Source: Streptomyces sp. ISL-96 (GTDB lineage: Bacteria; Actinomycetota; Actinomycetes; Streptomycetales; Streptomycetaceae). From it: 64,000 nucleotides of DNA. Position numbers and translations under genes: made by a program. Each line of letters begins with the position of its first letter. The stretch's first letter is position 1. Shown here piece by piece: positions 34,691 to 42,962 of the stretch. Location: positions 39,202 to 103,201 of the forward strand of contig NZ_JAGGPA010000038.1 of NCBI RefSeq assembly GCF_018614035.1. Direction: 5' to 3'. The notes below the pieces were generated by a model. The model saw only the letters and a list, made by a program, of their open reading frames with translations, was not told the origin of the DNA and ran no database searches.

Positions 34691-36382
34691 GTGGCGGAGC
34701 CGAAGCGCGGCGGCAGCGGAGCCGAGAGTGAGGGCCCCGAGGACCGCAAGCCGCAGTCGGACGAGGCGCGCAGCGCCTTCACTCCGCCGGCCGGGGTGGA
34801 GCAGCCGGAGCCGGCCGACGAGGACAGTCCGACCTCAGAGTTCGCGCTTCCGCGGGGCACGACCACCGGGGAGCACCCCATTCCGCCGGAGACCTCGGCC
34901 TTCGACACCCCGAGCACCTACAGCGCCCGGAGCGCGCCGCCCGCGTTCACCCCTGCCTACGGGGTGCCCATGGTCCGGCTGACCAAGGAGGCGCCCTGGC
35001 AGGACCGGATGCGTACGCTGCTGCGCATGCCGGTGGGCGACCGGCCGGTGCCGGAGCCGGTGCAGCGCCACGACGAGGCCGGGCCCGCCGTACCGCGCGT
35101 GCTCGACCTGACGCTGCGTATCGGCGAGCTGCTGCTCGCGGGCGGTGAGGGCGCCGAGGACGTCGAGGCGGCGATGTTCGGCGTGAGCCGGGCGTACGGG
35201 CTCGACCGCTGCGAGCCGAACGTCACCTTCACCCTGCTGTCGATCTCGTACCAGCCCTCGCTGGTCGAGGACCCGGTGACGGCGAGCAGGACCGTACGCC
35301 GCCGCGGCACCGACTACACGCGGCTGGCGGCGGTCTACCACCTCATCGACGACATCACGTCGCCGGACACCGACGTCACGCTGGAGGAGGCGTACCGCAC
35401 GCTCGCGGAGATGCGCCGCAACCGTCACCCGTACCCCGGCTGGGCGCTGACGTCGGCCAGCGGGCTGCTGGCCGGTGCGGCTTCCGTGCTCGTCGGCGGT
35501 GGGCCCGTGGTGTTCCTGGCGGCCGCGATCGGAGCGATGCTCGGCGACCGGCTGGCGTGGCTGTGCGCGGGGCGCGGGCTGCCGGAGTTCTACCAGTTCG
35601 TGGTGGCGGCGATGCCGCCCGCCGCGATAGGGGTGGCGCTCACGCTGGCACCGACTTCGGCGATGTGGGACGTCCGGCCCTCCGCCGTGATCACCGGTGG
35701 GCTGTTCGCGCTGCTGCCGGGGCGGGCGCTGGTCGCGGGCGTACAGGACGGTCTGACCGGCTACTACATCACCGCGTCGGCGCGCCTGCTCGAAGTCATG
35801 TACTTCTTCATCGCGATCGTCATCGGCGTGCTGACCGTGCTCTATCTCGGGGTGCAGCTGGACGCCGAGCTGCACGCGGCGACGTCGCTGGAGACCGTCG
35901 AACGGCCGGTGACGCAGATCCTGGCGTCGATGCTGCTCTGTTTCGCCTTCGCGATCCTGCTCCAGCAGCAACGCAACACCGTGCTGATCGTGACCCTGAA
36001 CGGCGGGGTCGCCTGGCTGATCTACGGCGCGATGCATGACGTCGGAGAGATCTCTCAGGTGGCTTCGACAGCGGTCGCGGCCGGCCTTGTGGGTCTCTTC
36101 GGGCAGCTGTTCTCGCGCTACCAGTACGCCTCGGCGCTGCCGTACGTCACGGCCGCGATCGGTCCGCTGCTGCCGGGCTCGGCGACGTACTTCGGACTGC
36201 TGGGCATCGCGCAGAACGACCTGAACAAGGGGCTCGCGTCCCTGTCGAGCGCGGCGGCCCTGTCGCTGGCCATCGCCATCGGGGTGAATCTGGGGGGCGA
36301 GATCTCGCGGCTGTTCCTGAAGATGCCGGGGGCGGGCCGTGGGGCGAGCCGCCGCGCGGCCAAGCGGACGCGCGGCTTCTAA
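34691..36382 (+). CDS. Threonine/serine exporter (ThrE family)
   Basis: A 563-aa membrane protein. Residues 1-115 are hydrophilic and disordered, rich in Pro, Glu and Ser. The ThrE N-terminal domain (RVLDLTLRIGELLLAGGEGAEDVEAAM) has the predicted hydrolase-like segment. Ten or so transmembrane helices follow from about residue 250, the second block (ASMLLCFAFAILLQQQRN onward) matching the ThrE_2 domain. The GTG at 34691 is chosen for its upstream GAGG; an ATG at 34640 is an alternative. Likely exports threonine or serine, or small dipeptides. It converges with the dedA-type gene. Confidence 0.88.
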   Translation: MAEPKRGGSGAESEGPEDRKPQSDEARSAFTPPAGVEQPEPADEDSPTSEFALPRGTTTGEHPIPPETSAFDTPSTYSARSAPPAFTPAYGVPMVRLTKEAPWQDRMRTLLRMPVGDRPVPEPVQRHDEAGPAVPRVLDLTLRIGELLLAGGEGAEDVEAAMFGVSRAYGLDRCEPNVTFTLLSISYQPSLVEDPVTASRTVRRRGTDYTRLAAVYHLIDDITSPDTDVTLEEAYRTLAEMRRNRHPYPGWALTSASGLLAGAASVLVGGGPVVFLAAAIGAMLGDRLAWLCAGRGLPEFYQFVVAAMPPAAIGVALTLAPTSAMWDVRPSAVITGGLFALLPGRALVAGVQDGLTGYYITASARLLEVMYFFIAIVIGVLTVLYLGVQLDAELHAATSLETVERPVTQILASMLLCFAFAILLQQQRNTVLIVTLNGGVAWLIYGAMHDVGEISQVASTAVAAGLVGLFGQLFSRYQYASALPYVTAAIGPLLPGSATYFGLLGIAQNDLNKGLASLSSAAALSLAIAIGVNLGGEISRLFLKMPGAGRGASRRAAKRTRGF

Positions 36383-36397
36383 CTCGTCTGCTCGGCG

Positions 36398-37096
36398 TCA
36401 GCGCTTGGCGTGGCGGCCGCGCGAGGCCGGGGGCATGCCGTCGGCCTCGCCGCCGCCCTCGGCGGCCGCTGCCTTCTTGTTCTTGCCGCGGGCGCGCAGG
36501 TACTCGATGACGATCGGGAGCACCGAGACCAGCACGATCAGAATCAGGATCGCTTCGATGTTCTTGTGTACGAAATCGACCTTGCCGAGCGAGGCGCCGA
36601 GCAGCGTGACGCCCGCGCCCCAGAGCACACCGCCGATGATGTTGAACGTGATGAACGAGCGGTAGTTCATCCTGCTGACGCCGGCGATGATCGGCGTGAA
36701 GGTGCGCACGATCGGCACGAAGCGGGCCAGGACCAGCGACTTCGGGCCGTACTTCTCAAAGAAGTCGTGAGCCTTCTCGACGTTCTCCTGCTTGAAGAGC
36801 CGGGAGTCCGGGCGCGTGAAGAGGGCGGGTCCGACCTTGCGGCCGAAGAGATAGCCGACCTGGTCGCCGATGATCGCCGCGAGGACGACCAACGTGCAGA
36901 CCAGCCACAGCGGGGTGTCGAGGGCGCCCGTGGTCACCAGCAGGCCGGTGGTGAACAGCAGCGAGTCGCCCGGCAGGAAGAAGCCGATGAGCAGGCCGGA
37001 CTCGGCGAAGACGATGACCAACAGGCCGATCAGGCCGAACTGCTCCAGCAGATAATTCGGCTCCAGCCAGCTCGGTCCGAGCGCAAGCGTATTCAC
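36398..37096 (-). CDS. DedA family membrane protein
   Basis: A 232-aa inner-membrane protein with five to six helices. Motifs FAESGLLIGFFLPGDSLLF, GDQVGYLFGRKVGP and FARFVPIVRTFTPIIAGVS-like residues (LARFVPIVRTFTPIIAG) with the conserved Glu, Asp and Arg residues match DedA/VTT proteins, which flip undecaprenyl phosphate or phospholipids in other bacteria. The cytosolic C-terminus is basic (ARGKNKKAAAAE, ending RGRHAKR). Divergent from the YbjQ gene. Confidence 0.93.
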   Translation of the reverse strand: MNTLALGPSWLEPNYLLEQFGLIGLLVIVFAESGLLIGFFLPGDSLLFTTGLLVTTGALDTPLWLVCTLVVLAAIIGDQVGYLFGRKVGPALFTRPDSRLFKQENVEKAHDFFEKYGPKSLVLARFVPIVRTFTPIIAGVSRMNYRSFITFNIIGGVLWGAGVTLLGASLGKVDFVHKNIEAILILIVLVSVLPIVIEYLRARGKNKKAAAAEGGGEADGMPPASRGRHAKR

Positions 37097-37242
37097 GGGT
37101 ACCGGGCTCCAGGGTGGGATCGTCTGCGGGTTTGCTGCCCAAAGCTATCAACGCCGACGGGGGCCCACTGGTTCCAGTAGGCCCCAAGGGGATGCGCCGG
37201 GGACGCACTGGGGCAAAGCTTTGCGGCAGGAGGTGGATGCGG

Positions 37243-37608
37243 ATGAGCATCGAGGATTACGGCGGTGGACAGGGCACCCAGTCCGACGTACTGGTGGTCA
37301 CTACGAACGACGCGCCCGGATACCGGGTCGATCGCGTCATCGGAGAGGTGTTCGGTCTCACAGTCCGCTCACGGCACTTGGGCAGCCAGATCGGCGCCGG
37401 GCTGAAGTCGATGATCGGCGGGGAACTCAAAGGCCTCACCAAAACGCTGGTGGAGACGCGCAATCAGGCGATGGAACGGCTCGTCGAACAGGCCAAAGCG
37501 CGTGGTGCCAACGGCGTGCTGATGATGCGTTTCGATGTGACCGAAGCGGCCGATGTGGGCACTGAGGTGTGCGCTTACGGCACGGCGGTCGTCCTCTCCA
37601 AGGAGTGA
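37243..37608 (+). CDS. YbjQ family heavy-metal-binding domain protein
   Basis: A 121-aa protein of the YbjQ/UPF0145 family. Core DVLVVTTNDAPGYRVDRVIGE, followed by GLTVRSRHLGSQIGAGLKS and the terminal strand GTEVCAYGTAVVL. It probably forms a pentameric beta-barrel. Function is unknown; the heavy-metal label comes from a domain name. ATG at 37243 with AGGAGGTG upstream is a clear start. It converges on the TipA-like gene; the gap contains an imperfect G+C hairpin near 37617-37651. Confidence 0.9.
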   Translation: MSIEDYGGGQGTQSDVLVVTTNDAPGYRVDRVIGEVFGLTVRSRHLGSQIGAGLKSMIGGELKGLTKTLVETRNQAMERLVEQAKARGANGVLMMRFDVTEAADVGTEVCAYGTAVVLSKE

Positions 37609-37674
37609 ACGAAGGTCCCGTCCGGCTCCGGGGCGCCGCCGGGGCCGGGCGGGCTGTTCGCTACTGCCGCGCGG

Positions 37675-38433
37675 CTACGCGTGGCGGGCGGCGTTGGCCA
37701 GGATCGCCTCGCGCAGGTAGGCGGCCAGGCCGGGCTTCGCCGCGTCGATGGACGTCGTGAAGCGCTCGTCGGTGACGTACATCTCAGCGAGGCAGACGTG
37801 CATGTCGTAGCCGCAGTCGTAGTGATTGCGGCTGATCAGAGCGCGGTGCTCCTCGGCCAGGTCCATGGCCCGGACGGAGTCGGGCGCGGCGCCGGCCTCG
37901 ATGGCGGCGACCAGGCGGGCGGTGTTCTCGTCACCCTCCGCCTTGATCCGCAGCCAGTCCTCCTTGGTGTACGACGCGGTCCTGCGCTGCGACTCCTTGT
38001 ACGCCTCACTGGCGCCCCAGCGCTGCTCGGCCTCCTCGGCGTACTGCTCGGGGTCGTGGTCGCCGAAGACCTCGAACTTCTCTTCCGGGGTGAGATTGAT
38101 GCCCATCTTCCGTGCCTCCATGGCGGTTTCGACGGCGGCGGCCATCGCCTGAAGTTTCGCGATCCGGCCGGACAGCAGTTCGTGCTGGCGCCGCAGGTGC
38201 TCCTGCGGGTCCACGGCCGGGTCGTCGAGGAGCGCCGCCACCTCTTCGAGCGGGAAGCCGAGCTCCCGGTAGAACAGGATCTGCTGCAGCCGGTCAAGGT
38301 CGGCGTCGTCATAACGCCGGTGGCCCGCGTGGCTGCGGCCGCCCGGGGAGAGCAGTCCGATCTCGTCGTAGTGGTGCAGGGTGCGCACCGTCACTCCGGC
38401 GAATCCGGCGACCTGTCCCACGGAATAGCTCAT
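37675..38433 (-). CDS. tipA: TipA-type MerR-family multidrug-binding regulator
   Basis: A 252-aa homologue of TipAL. N-terminal MerR DNA-binding domain (VGQVAGFAGVTVRTLHHYDEIG, residues 5-26), then a coiled-coil dimer helix (about 76-110) and the TipAS domain. The TipAS part begins at Met110 (MGINLTPEEKFEVFGD), the position where S. lividans TipAS starts by internal initiation; GGAGG lies 8 bases upstream, so the short form (37675-38106) is likely made here too. Cys207 and Cys214 are present; Cys214 binds thiopeptides in TipAS. AAGGAG precedes the ATG at 38433. Upstream is a tipA-like promoter. Confidence 0.93.
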   Translation of the reverse strand: MSYSVGQVAGFAGVTVRTLHHYDEIGLLSPGGRSHAGHRRYDDADLDRLQQILFYRELGFPLEEVAALLDDPAVDPQEHLRRQHELLSGRIAKLQAMAAAVETAMEARKMGINLTPEEKFEVFGDHDPEQYAEEAEQRWGASEAYKESQRRTASYTKEDWLRIKAEGDENTARLVAAIEAGAAPDSVRAMDLAEEHRALISRNHYDCGYDMHVCLAEMYVTDERFTTSIDAAKPGLAAYLREAILANAARHA

Positions 38434-38473
38434 CGCTTCCGCTCCTTCTGCTTCCTTTTCTTGGTACGCACTC

Positions 38474-38504
38474 AGCCTGAGCCCTCACGCCACGTGAGGT
38501 GCAA
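38474..38504 (-). promoter_or_regulatory. tipA-type promoter with MerR operator
   Basis: Minus-strand reading: -35 TTGCAC (38504-38499), a 19-bp spacer, then -10 CAGGCT (38479-38474). The operator CCTCACGCCACGTGAGG (38483-38499) is a perfect 7-bp inverted repeat with a 3-bp centre filling the spacer. The over-long 19-bp spacer with a dyad inside is the MerR hallmark and closely matches the thiostrepton-inducible tipA promoter. Confidence 0.85.
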
Positions 38505-38524
38505 GCCTTGTTTCTGGTGTGTGG

Positions 38525-39709
38525 TCAGGTCTCGCAGGTGCCTATCGTGAACTGCGTCCAGCGCTCGCCGTCTGCCGTTATCCGGTACTCGCAGGCTCCG
38601 GCCGTCACCAAGCGGCCCAGTGGGACCGTCGACGCGTGACCCAGGCCGGGGCCGCGGCCCGTCTGGGTGAAGGTGCGGCCGCCGTCCGGGCTGGTGAAGG
38701 TGCCGCTCTCGGCGTGGAGGAGCAGGGTGTCGCCCTTCCCGGGAACCAGCACGCCCATCAGCGTGCGCGGCTCGCGGTCCGGGCCCGTCGTCCAGGTCCG
38801 CTCCCAGGTGCGGCCGCCGTCCCTGCTGCGGTGAATCGCCCGTACCGGATTCTTCACAGGCTCGCCGGCCGGCAGTTCTCCCGTCTCCGCCGCGTAAACG
38901 ACTCCGTCGCCCACCGAGACCCGCACCGCCCAACCGGGCTTCTTCACCGGGCCGTCCAGCACGCTCGCTGTCCAGGTCCGGCCCGCGTCACGGGACACGG
39001 CGACCGCCGGCTCCCCCGTCGACGGGTCCTCCCCTGAGACCCACCACGAGCCGTCCGGCTCGGCGTACGTCGCCGGGTGCAGAAGCCCGGACAGCGGTGG
39101 ACTCGTGCTCAGTCGCCGAAGCCTTCCGTCGTCGGGGGACATCACCATGAGGCGGTCCTTCGGGCACTCCAGCCCGTCGGGGGCCGTCGGAGGCCCGCAG
39201 AGCGTCGAGAGCGCGGCTCCCGTCGGGATCGACCGCGCCTCCCCGGCGCGCTTCACGTCACGCGCCTGCCAGGTCCGCCCGCCGTCCGCCGTGAACCAGT
39301 TGCGGTGCCGGTCCTCTCCCATCCAGTCCTGCATCCATGCGCGGCCGGGGCCGAGCACCCTCAAGTCCGCCGAGATGCCGTCCGTGCCCGACTTTTCGGT
39401 CAGTGGTGCCTTGCGAAGCCGCCACTGCGCCGCCCCCTTGTCCAGGACCGCCACATACTGGCGGCAGAACCCGTTCTCGGGCCGCTCCACGTCCTCCACG
39501 CACTGCGCGAGCAGCGCGAAGCCGCTGCCGTCGGCTGCCAAGCCCACCATGTGCGCCCAGCCGGGCAGTTCCCGTCCTGACGGCACCATCGGCGCCCGCG
39601 ACGCCTCTTTCGGTTGCGGATCAGGCGTTTTCGAACATCCCGGCAGCATCGCCAGCGCGATGAGCACGGCGGCGATCAGCACCCCGACTGTCCTGAACGG
39701 CTTGCGCAT
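38525..39709 (-). CDS. Secreted lipoprotein with BNR/Asp-box repeats
   Basis: A 394-aa exported protein beginning MRKPFRTVGVLIAAVL at 39709, with GGGGGAG just upstream. Lipobox MLPGC gives lipidated Cys25. The mature part has repeated Asp-box-like turns of the S-x-D-x-G-x-T-W type: TADGGRTW, SRDAGRTW, SRDGGRTW and SPDGGRTF, indicating a beta-propeller as in sialidases and YCF48-like proteins. The catalytic Arg triad and Tyr/Glu of true sialidases are not evident, so a binding or structural role is more likely. It diverges from no gene; the ABC exporter lies upstream on the same strand. Confidence 0.85.
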   Translation of the reverse strand: MRKPFRTVGVLIAAVLIALAMLPGCSKTPDPQPKEASRAPMVPSGRELPGWAHMVGLAADGSGFALLAQCVEDVERPENGFCRQYVAVLDKGAAQWRLRKAPLTEKSGTDGISADLRVLGPGRAWMQDWMGEDRHRNWFTADGGRTWQARDVKRAGEARSIPTGAALSTLCGPPTAPDGLECPKDRLMVMSPDDGRLRRLSTSPPLSGLLHPATYAEPDGSWWVSGEDPSTGEPAVAVSRDAGRTWTASVLDGPVKKPGWAVRVSVGDGVVYAAETGELPAGEPVKNPVRAIHRSRDGGRTWERTWTTGPDREPRTLMGVLVPGKGDTLLLHAESGTFTSPDGGRTFTQTGRGPGLGHASTVPLGRLVTAGACEYRITADGERWTQFTIGTCET

Positions 39710-39818
39710 CGCACTCCCCCGGTCTCGCGGTCTGCGGTGTCGCCGTGGACCGCTTCTCCTTCTGGTACACCGCAGACCGCGCCCGGGTTCCACTTCTCAA
39801 GACGTCAGTTCGTGAGTT

Positions 39819-40616
39819 TCAATGGCTCAGTTTCGCGAACCGCCTTACCGCCAGCGGAAAGAACACCGCCACCAGCACCACCGGCCACACCACCGCCAAC
39901 AGCCCCGCGTGTTCCGCGGGCCAGGAGTTGCCGGCCGCCGCGGGGTTGCCGAAGAGGTCGCGTACCGCCGTGGCCGTCGCCGACAGCGGGTTCCATTCGA
40001 CGACGGCTCCGAGCCAGCCCGGCATCGAGTCCGGAGTCGCGAAGGCGTTCGAGAGGAAGCCCACCGGCCAGACCAGGATCTGCACCGCCTGCACCATCTC
40101 CGGCTTGCCCGCGACCATCGCCAGCTGGATGCCGATCCACAGCATCGCGAAGCGCAGCAGCAGCAACAGCCCGATCGCGCCCAGGAATCCGAGCACCCCG
40201 CCGTGCCAGCGCCAGCCGATCGCGTAGCCCACGGCGACCAGGACCGCCAGCCCGGCCGCCGACTGGAGCATGTCCGCGACCGCCCGCCCCACCAGCACCG
40301 CCCCCGAGGTCATCGGCATCGAGCGGAACCGGTCGATGACCCCCTTGTTGAGGTCCTGGGTGACCGCGAGCATCGTCGCCTCCAGCCCGAAGGCCATGGT
40401 CAGCGCCAGCATGCCGGGCACCAGGAAGTCGACGTAATCACCCGACACCCCCTTGCCGCCACCGACCAGGAAGCCGAACATCAGCAGCAGCATCACCGGG
40501 AAGACCAGGCCGACGACCACCTGCACCGGCTGCCGCGCCCAATGGGCGAGTTCGCGCCGCGTCATCGTCCAGGAATCGGTGACCGCCCACCCCGCAGCCG
40601 CGCCCGCGCCGCTCAT
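39819..40616 (-). CDS. ABC-2 type exporter permease (DrrB-like)
   Basis: A 265-aa permease with six helices of the ABC-2 family. The sequence RFRSMPMTSGAVLVGRAVADMLQ is the typical cytoplasmic loop, and NPLSATATAVRDLFGNP the C-terminal family motif of daunorubicin-resistance DrrB proteins. ATG at 40616 overlaps the ATPase gene stop by 4 bases. With its ATPase it forms a drug or lipid exporter predicted to be controlled by the adjacent PadR protein. Confidence 0.92.
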   Translation of the reverse strand: MSGAGAAAGWAVTDSWTMTRRELAHWARQPVQVVVGLVFPVMLLLMFGFLVGGGKGVSGDYVDFLVPGMLALTMAFGLEATMLAVTQDLNKGVIDRFRSMPMTSGAVLVGRAVADMLQSAAGLAVLVAVGYAIGWRWHGGVLGFLGAIGLLLLLRFAMLWIGIQLAMVAGKPEMVQAVQILVWPVGFLSNAFATPDSMPGWLGAVVEWNPLSATATAVRDLFGNPAAAGNSWPAEHAGLLAVVWPVVLVAVFFPLAVRRFAKLSH

Positions 40617-41557
40617 GCCGCGACCTCCTTGGTGAGGTGCAGGAACGCCTCGTCGAGCGTCGGCCTGCGCAGCGCGATGTCCTCCGCCTCGATCCCCGCC
40701 GTCTCCAGCGCCCGTACGATCCCGGTCAGCGCCGCCATCCGGTCCGCCACCGGCGCGCTGATCCGCCGCCGGTCCACGTCCGTCTGCGCGTCCGGGCCCA
40801 TCAGCGAGGCCGCCGCGCCCAGTTGCCCTGCGTCGTGCAGCACCACGTCGATCCTGTCTCCGCCGACCTTGCCCTTCAGCTCGTCCGGCGTGCCCTCGGC
40901 GACGGCCCTGCCCCGGTCGACCACCGTGATCCGGTCGGCCAGCTGGTCGGCCTCCTCCAGATACTGCGTCGTGAGCAGTACGGTCGTACCTCCCCCGACC
41001 AGCGACCGCACCGCACCCCACACCTCCGCGCGCCCGCGCGGGTCGAGCCCGGTCGTCGGCTCGTCCAGGAACAGCACCTGCGGATCGGTGATGAGCGAGG
41101 CGGCCAGGTCCAGCCGCCGCCGCATGCCTCCGCTGTACTTGCCGACCGGCTTCCGGCCCACGTCCGCGAGCCCGAACCGCTGAAGCAGCTCGTCGGCCCG
41201 TACGCCCGCCCGCCGCGCCCCCAGGTGGTACAGCCGGCCGAACATCTCCAGGTTCTGCCGCCCGCCCAGCTCCTCGTCCACCGCCGCGTGCTGCCCGAGC
41301 AGCCCGATCCGCGCCCGCACCTCGCGGGCCCGCGACCGTACGTCGTACCCGGCCACCTCGACCCGTCCCGCGTCGTGCCGCAGCAGCGTGGCCATGATCC
41401 GGACGATCGTGGTCTTGCCCGCACCGTTCGGCCCGAACACGCCGTGCACCGTGCCGCGCCCCACCACCAGGTCCAGCCCGTCCAGGGCCCGCTTCTCCCC
41501 GTACCGCTTCTGCGCTCCTTCGACGACGATCGCCGCGTCCACGTCAGCCAATGCCAT
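40613..41557 (-). CDS. ABC exporter ATPase (DrrA-like)
   Basis: A 314-aa ATPase: Walker A FGPNGAGKTT, Q-loop GLLGQHAAVDEEL, signature YSGGMRRRLDL, Walker B LFLDEPTTGLDP and H-loop LLTTQYLEEAD. The DrrA-type C-terminal domain (DIALRRPTLDEAFLHLT) is present, so it belongs to the daunorubicin/doxorubicin resistance group. ATG at 41557 sits behind GGAGGGG and 12 bp downstream of a 28-bp perfect palindrome that should be the PadR operator. Confidence 0.94.
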   Translation of the reverse strand: MALADVDAAIVVEGAQKRYGEKRALDGLDLVVGRGTVHGVFGPNGAGKTTIVRIMATLLRHDAGRVEVAGYDVRSRAREVRARIGLLGQHAAVDEELGGRQNLEMFGRLYHLGARRAGVRADELLQRFGLADVGRKPVGKYSGGMRRRLDLAASLITDPQVLFLDEPTTGLDPRGRAEVWGAVRSLVGGGTTVLLTTQYLEEADQLADRITVVDRGRAVAEGTPDELKGKVGGDRIDVVLHDAGQLGAAASLMGPDAQTDVDRRRISAPVADRMAALTGIVRALETAGIEAEDIALRRPTLDEAFLHLTKEVAA

Positions 41558-41569
41558 CCATCCCCTCCA

Positions 41570-41597
41570 GCCACGTAGTCAAATTTGACTACGTGGC
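41570..41597. promoter_or_regulatory. 28-bp perfect palindrome, probable PadR operator
   Basis: The sequence is perfectly self-complementary from 41570 to 41597, centred on AGTCAAATTTGACT. The same TCAA-N2-TTGA core recurs at 41626-41635 (TCAAACTTGA, touching the padR stop) and 42283-42292 (TCAACTTTGA, 30 bp before the padR start). Position directly upstream of the ABC ATPase ribosome-binding site fits repression of the exporter and autoregulation. Confidence 0.78.
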
Positions 41598-41635
41598 CAA
41601 AGGTTAAACCCGCCCTCGCCATTCGTCAAACTTGA

Positions 41636-42253
41636 TTAGCTGGCGTACGGATTCTCCTGGCCCTCCGCCAGCACCCCCACGAAGGGCTCACCGCCCTCAC
41701 CCGCGAAGGTGTACGCCCCGCCTTCGATCCGGGAGATGAGGCCGCGCGTCCACTCGGCCCCGGCGTCCGCCGAGTGGACCCACATGTTCATGATTTCGCC
41801 GATGTGACCGACCGACTCCGGCCCGTCCTCCGGCGTGTAGTACTCGGTGACGGCCGACCGCCACCCCTCCAGCCCCCGCACCCGCTCCTTGAGCAGCTCG
41901 ACCGCCTCGGCCCGCTCCAGGTCGACGATGAAGCCGATCCCCGCCGACAGCACGTCCATCTTCTGGTCGTACGTCGTCAAGGCCTCGCGGAGCAGCCCGA
42001 AGTACTCCTCGGTGCCCTTCTCCGTGACCTCGTACTCGGTCCTGGGCGGGCCGCCGGCCGTGCTCGGCGCGATCTCGTGGGCGTGCAGCAGTCCCTGCTT
42101 GGCCATCTGCTTCAGCGCGTGATAGATCGAGCCGGGCTTGGCGTTGGACCACTCGTGGGCGCCCCAGTACTCCAGGTCGTTGCGTACCTGGTAGCCGTGC
42201 GCGCGCCCGTGCTGACGGACGGCGCCTAGGACCAGCAGCCTGATCGCTGACAT
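41636..42253 (-). CDS. PadR-family transcriptional regulator
   Basis: A 205-aa regulator. N-terminal winged helix: AIRLLVLGAVRQHGRAHGYQV, then PGSIYHALKQMAKQGLLHAHE and the wing RTEYEVTEKGTEEY, all typical PadR. The C-terminal Vir-like helical domain mediates dimerisation. It precedes the ABC exporter genes on the same strand with a 78-bp gap that carries two operator-like repeats. Probably de-repressed by the exported compound. Confidence 0.93.
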   Translation of the reverse strand: MSAIRLLVLGAVRQHGRAHGYQVRNDLEYWGAHEWSNAKPGSIYHALKQMAKQGLLHAHEIAPSTAGGPPRTEYEVTEKGTEEYFGLLREALTTYDQKMDVLSAGIGFIVDLERAEAVELLKERVRGLEGWRSAVTEYYTPEDGPESVGHIGEIMNMWVHSADAGAEWTRGLISRIEGGAYTFAGEGGEPFVGVLAEGQENPYAS

Positions 42254-42325
42254 CGCCGCACCCTCGCCCTTTCACCTTCTACTCAACTTTGATCAGAGAG
42301 TAACGGGTGCGGCAAGGAGGAAAGG

Positions 42326-42874
42326 TCAGCCCCAGGTCTCGCCGCGCTCCAGCGCCACCAGCTCGAACGCCGTCTTGCCGTCCAGGCTCTCGCGGATGAT
42401 GTCGGCATGGCCGGAGTGCCGGGACATCTCGGTGATCAGCCGGAGCAGCAGCCACCGCATGGAGACCCGCTCCGAGTCGGGGAACCACGGCTCGTTGGGC
42501 AGCGGGAAGGTGTCGTCCAGGCTCGGCACCGACCGGATGAACTCCTCGGTCTGCCGCGCGACCTTCTCCCAGTACGCCAGCCGGCTCTCGACCGTCTCGT
42601 CACCGACCAGCCGGAAGCTCTCGCGCCAGGTCTCCTCGGACCGCTGCACATCCGGTGCGACCTGCTTCGCCCGCGACAGCCAGCCCTGCTCCACCTCGGA
42701 CACGTGCTTGAGGAGCCCGGACAGCGTCAGCTCGCTCGCGCTCGGCCTCGTCGCGGCCTGCTCGTCCGTCAGCCCGAGCAGCGCCCGGCGGATGCCACCG
42801 CGCTCGGCGTCCAGGAAGGCCAGAAGCGCGCCACGCTCGTCGCCGTGGGCCTCTGCGTTCACGTGTACGACCAT
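42326..42874 (-). CDS. DinB/DUF664 family protein
   Basis: A 182-aa four-helix-bundle protein, starting MVVHVNAEAHGDERGALLA at 42874. The conserved metal-site positions of DinB-like proteins are visible: first His in LLKHVSEVEQGWL, then a C-terminal HSGHADIIRE pair. The family includes mycothiol- and bacillithiol-dependent transferases; in actinobacteria, mycothiol is the likely thiol. Exact reaction unknown. It lies 72 bp upstream of padR on the same strand and appears separately transcribed. Confidence 0.88.
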   Translation of the reverse strand: MVVHVNAEAHGDERGALLAFLDAERGGIRRALLGLTDEQAATRPSASELTLSGLLKHVSEVEQGWLSRAKQVAPDVQRSEETWRESFRLVGDETVESRLAYWEKVARQTEEFIRSVPSLDDTFPLPNEPWFPDSERVSMRWLLLRLITEMSRHSGHADIIRESLDGKTAFELVALERGETWG

Positions 42875-42962
42875 GATTGTCTGCCTCTTGTCGTCTCGTC
42901 GTCGAACTGACAAGAGCTACGCTACGAAGCCTTGCGGACAGGTACCGTCCGCAACTCACCCC

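Noticed and set aside
37617..37651. G+C hairpin between the YbjQ and TipA genes
   Set aside because: Stem has several bulges; plausible as a shared terminator but too imperfect to call.
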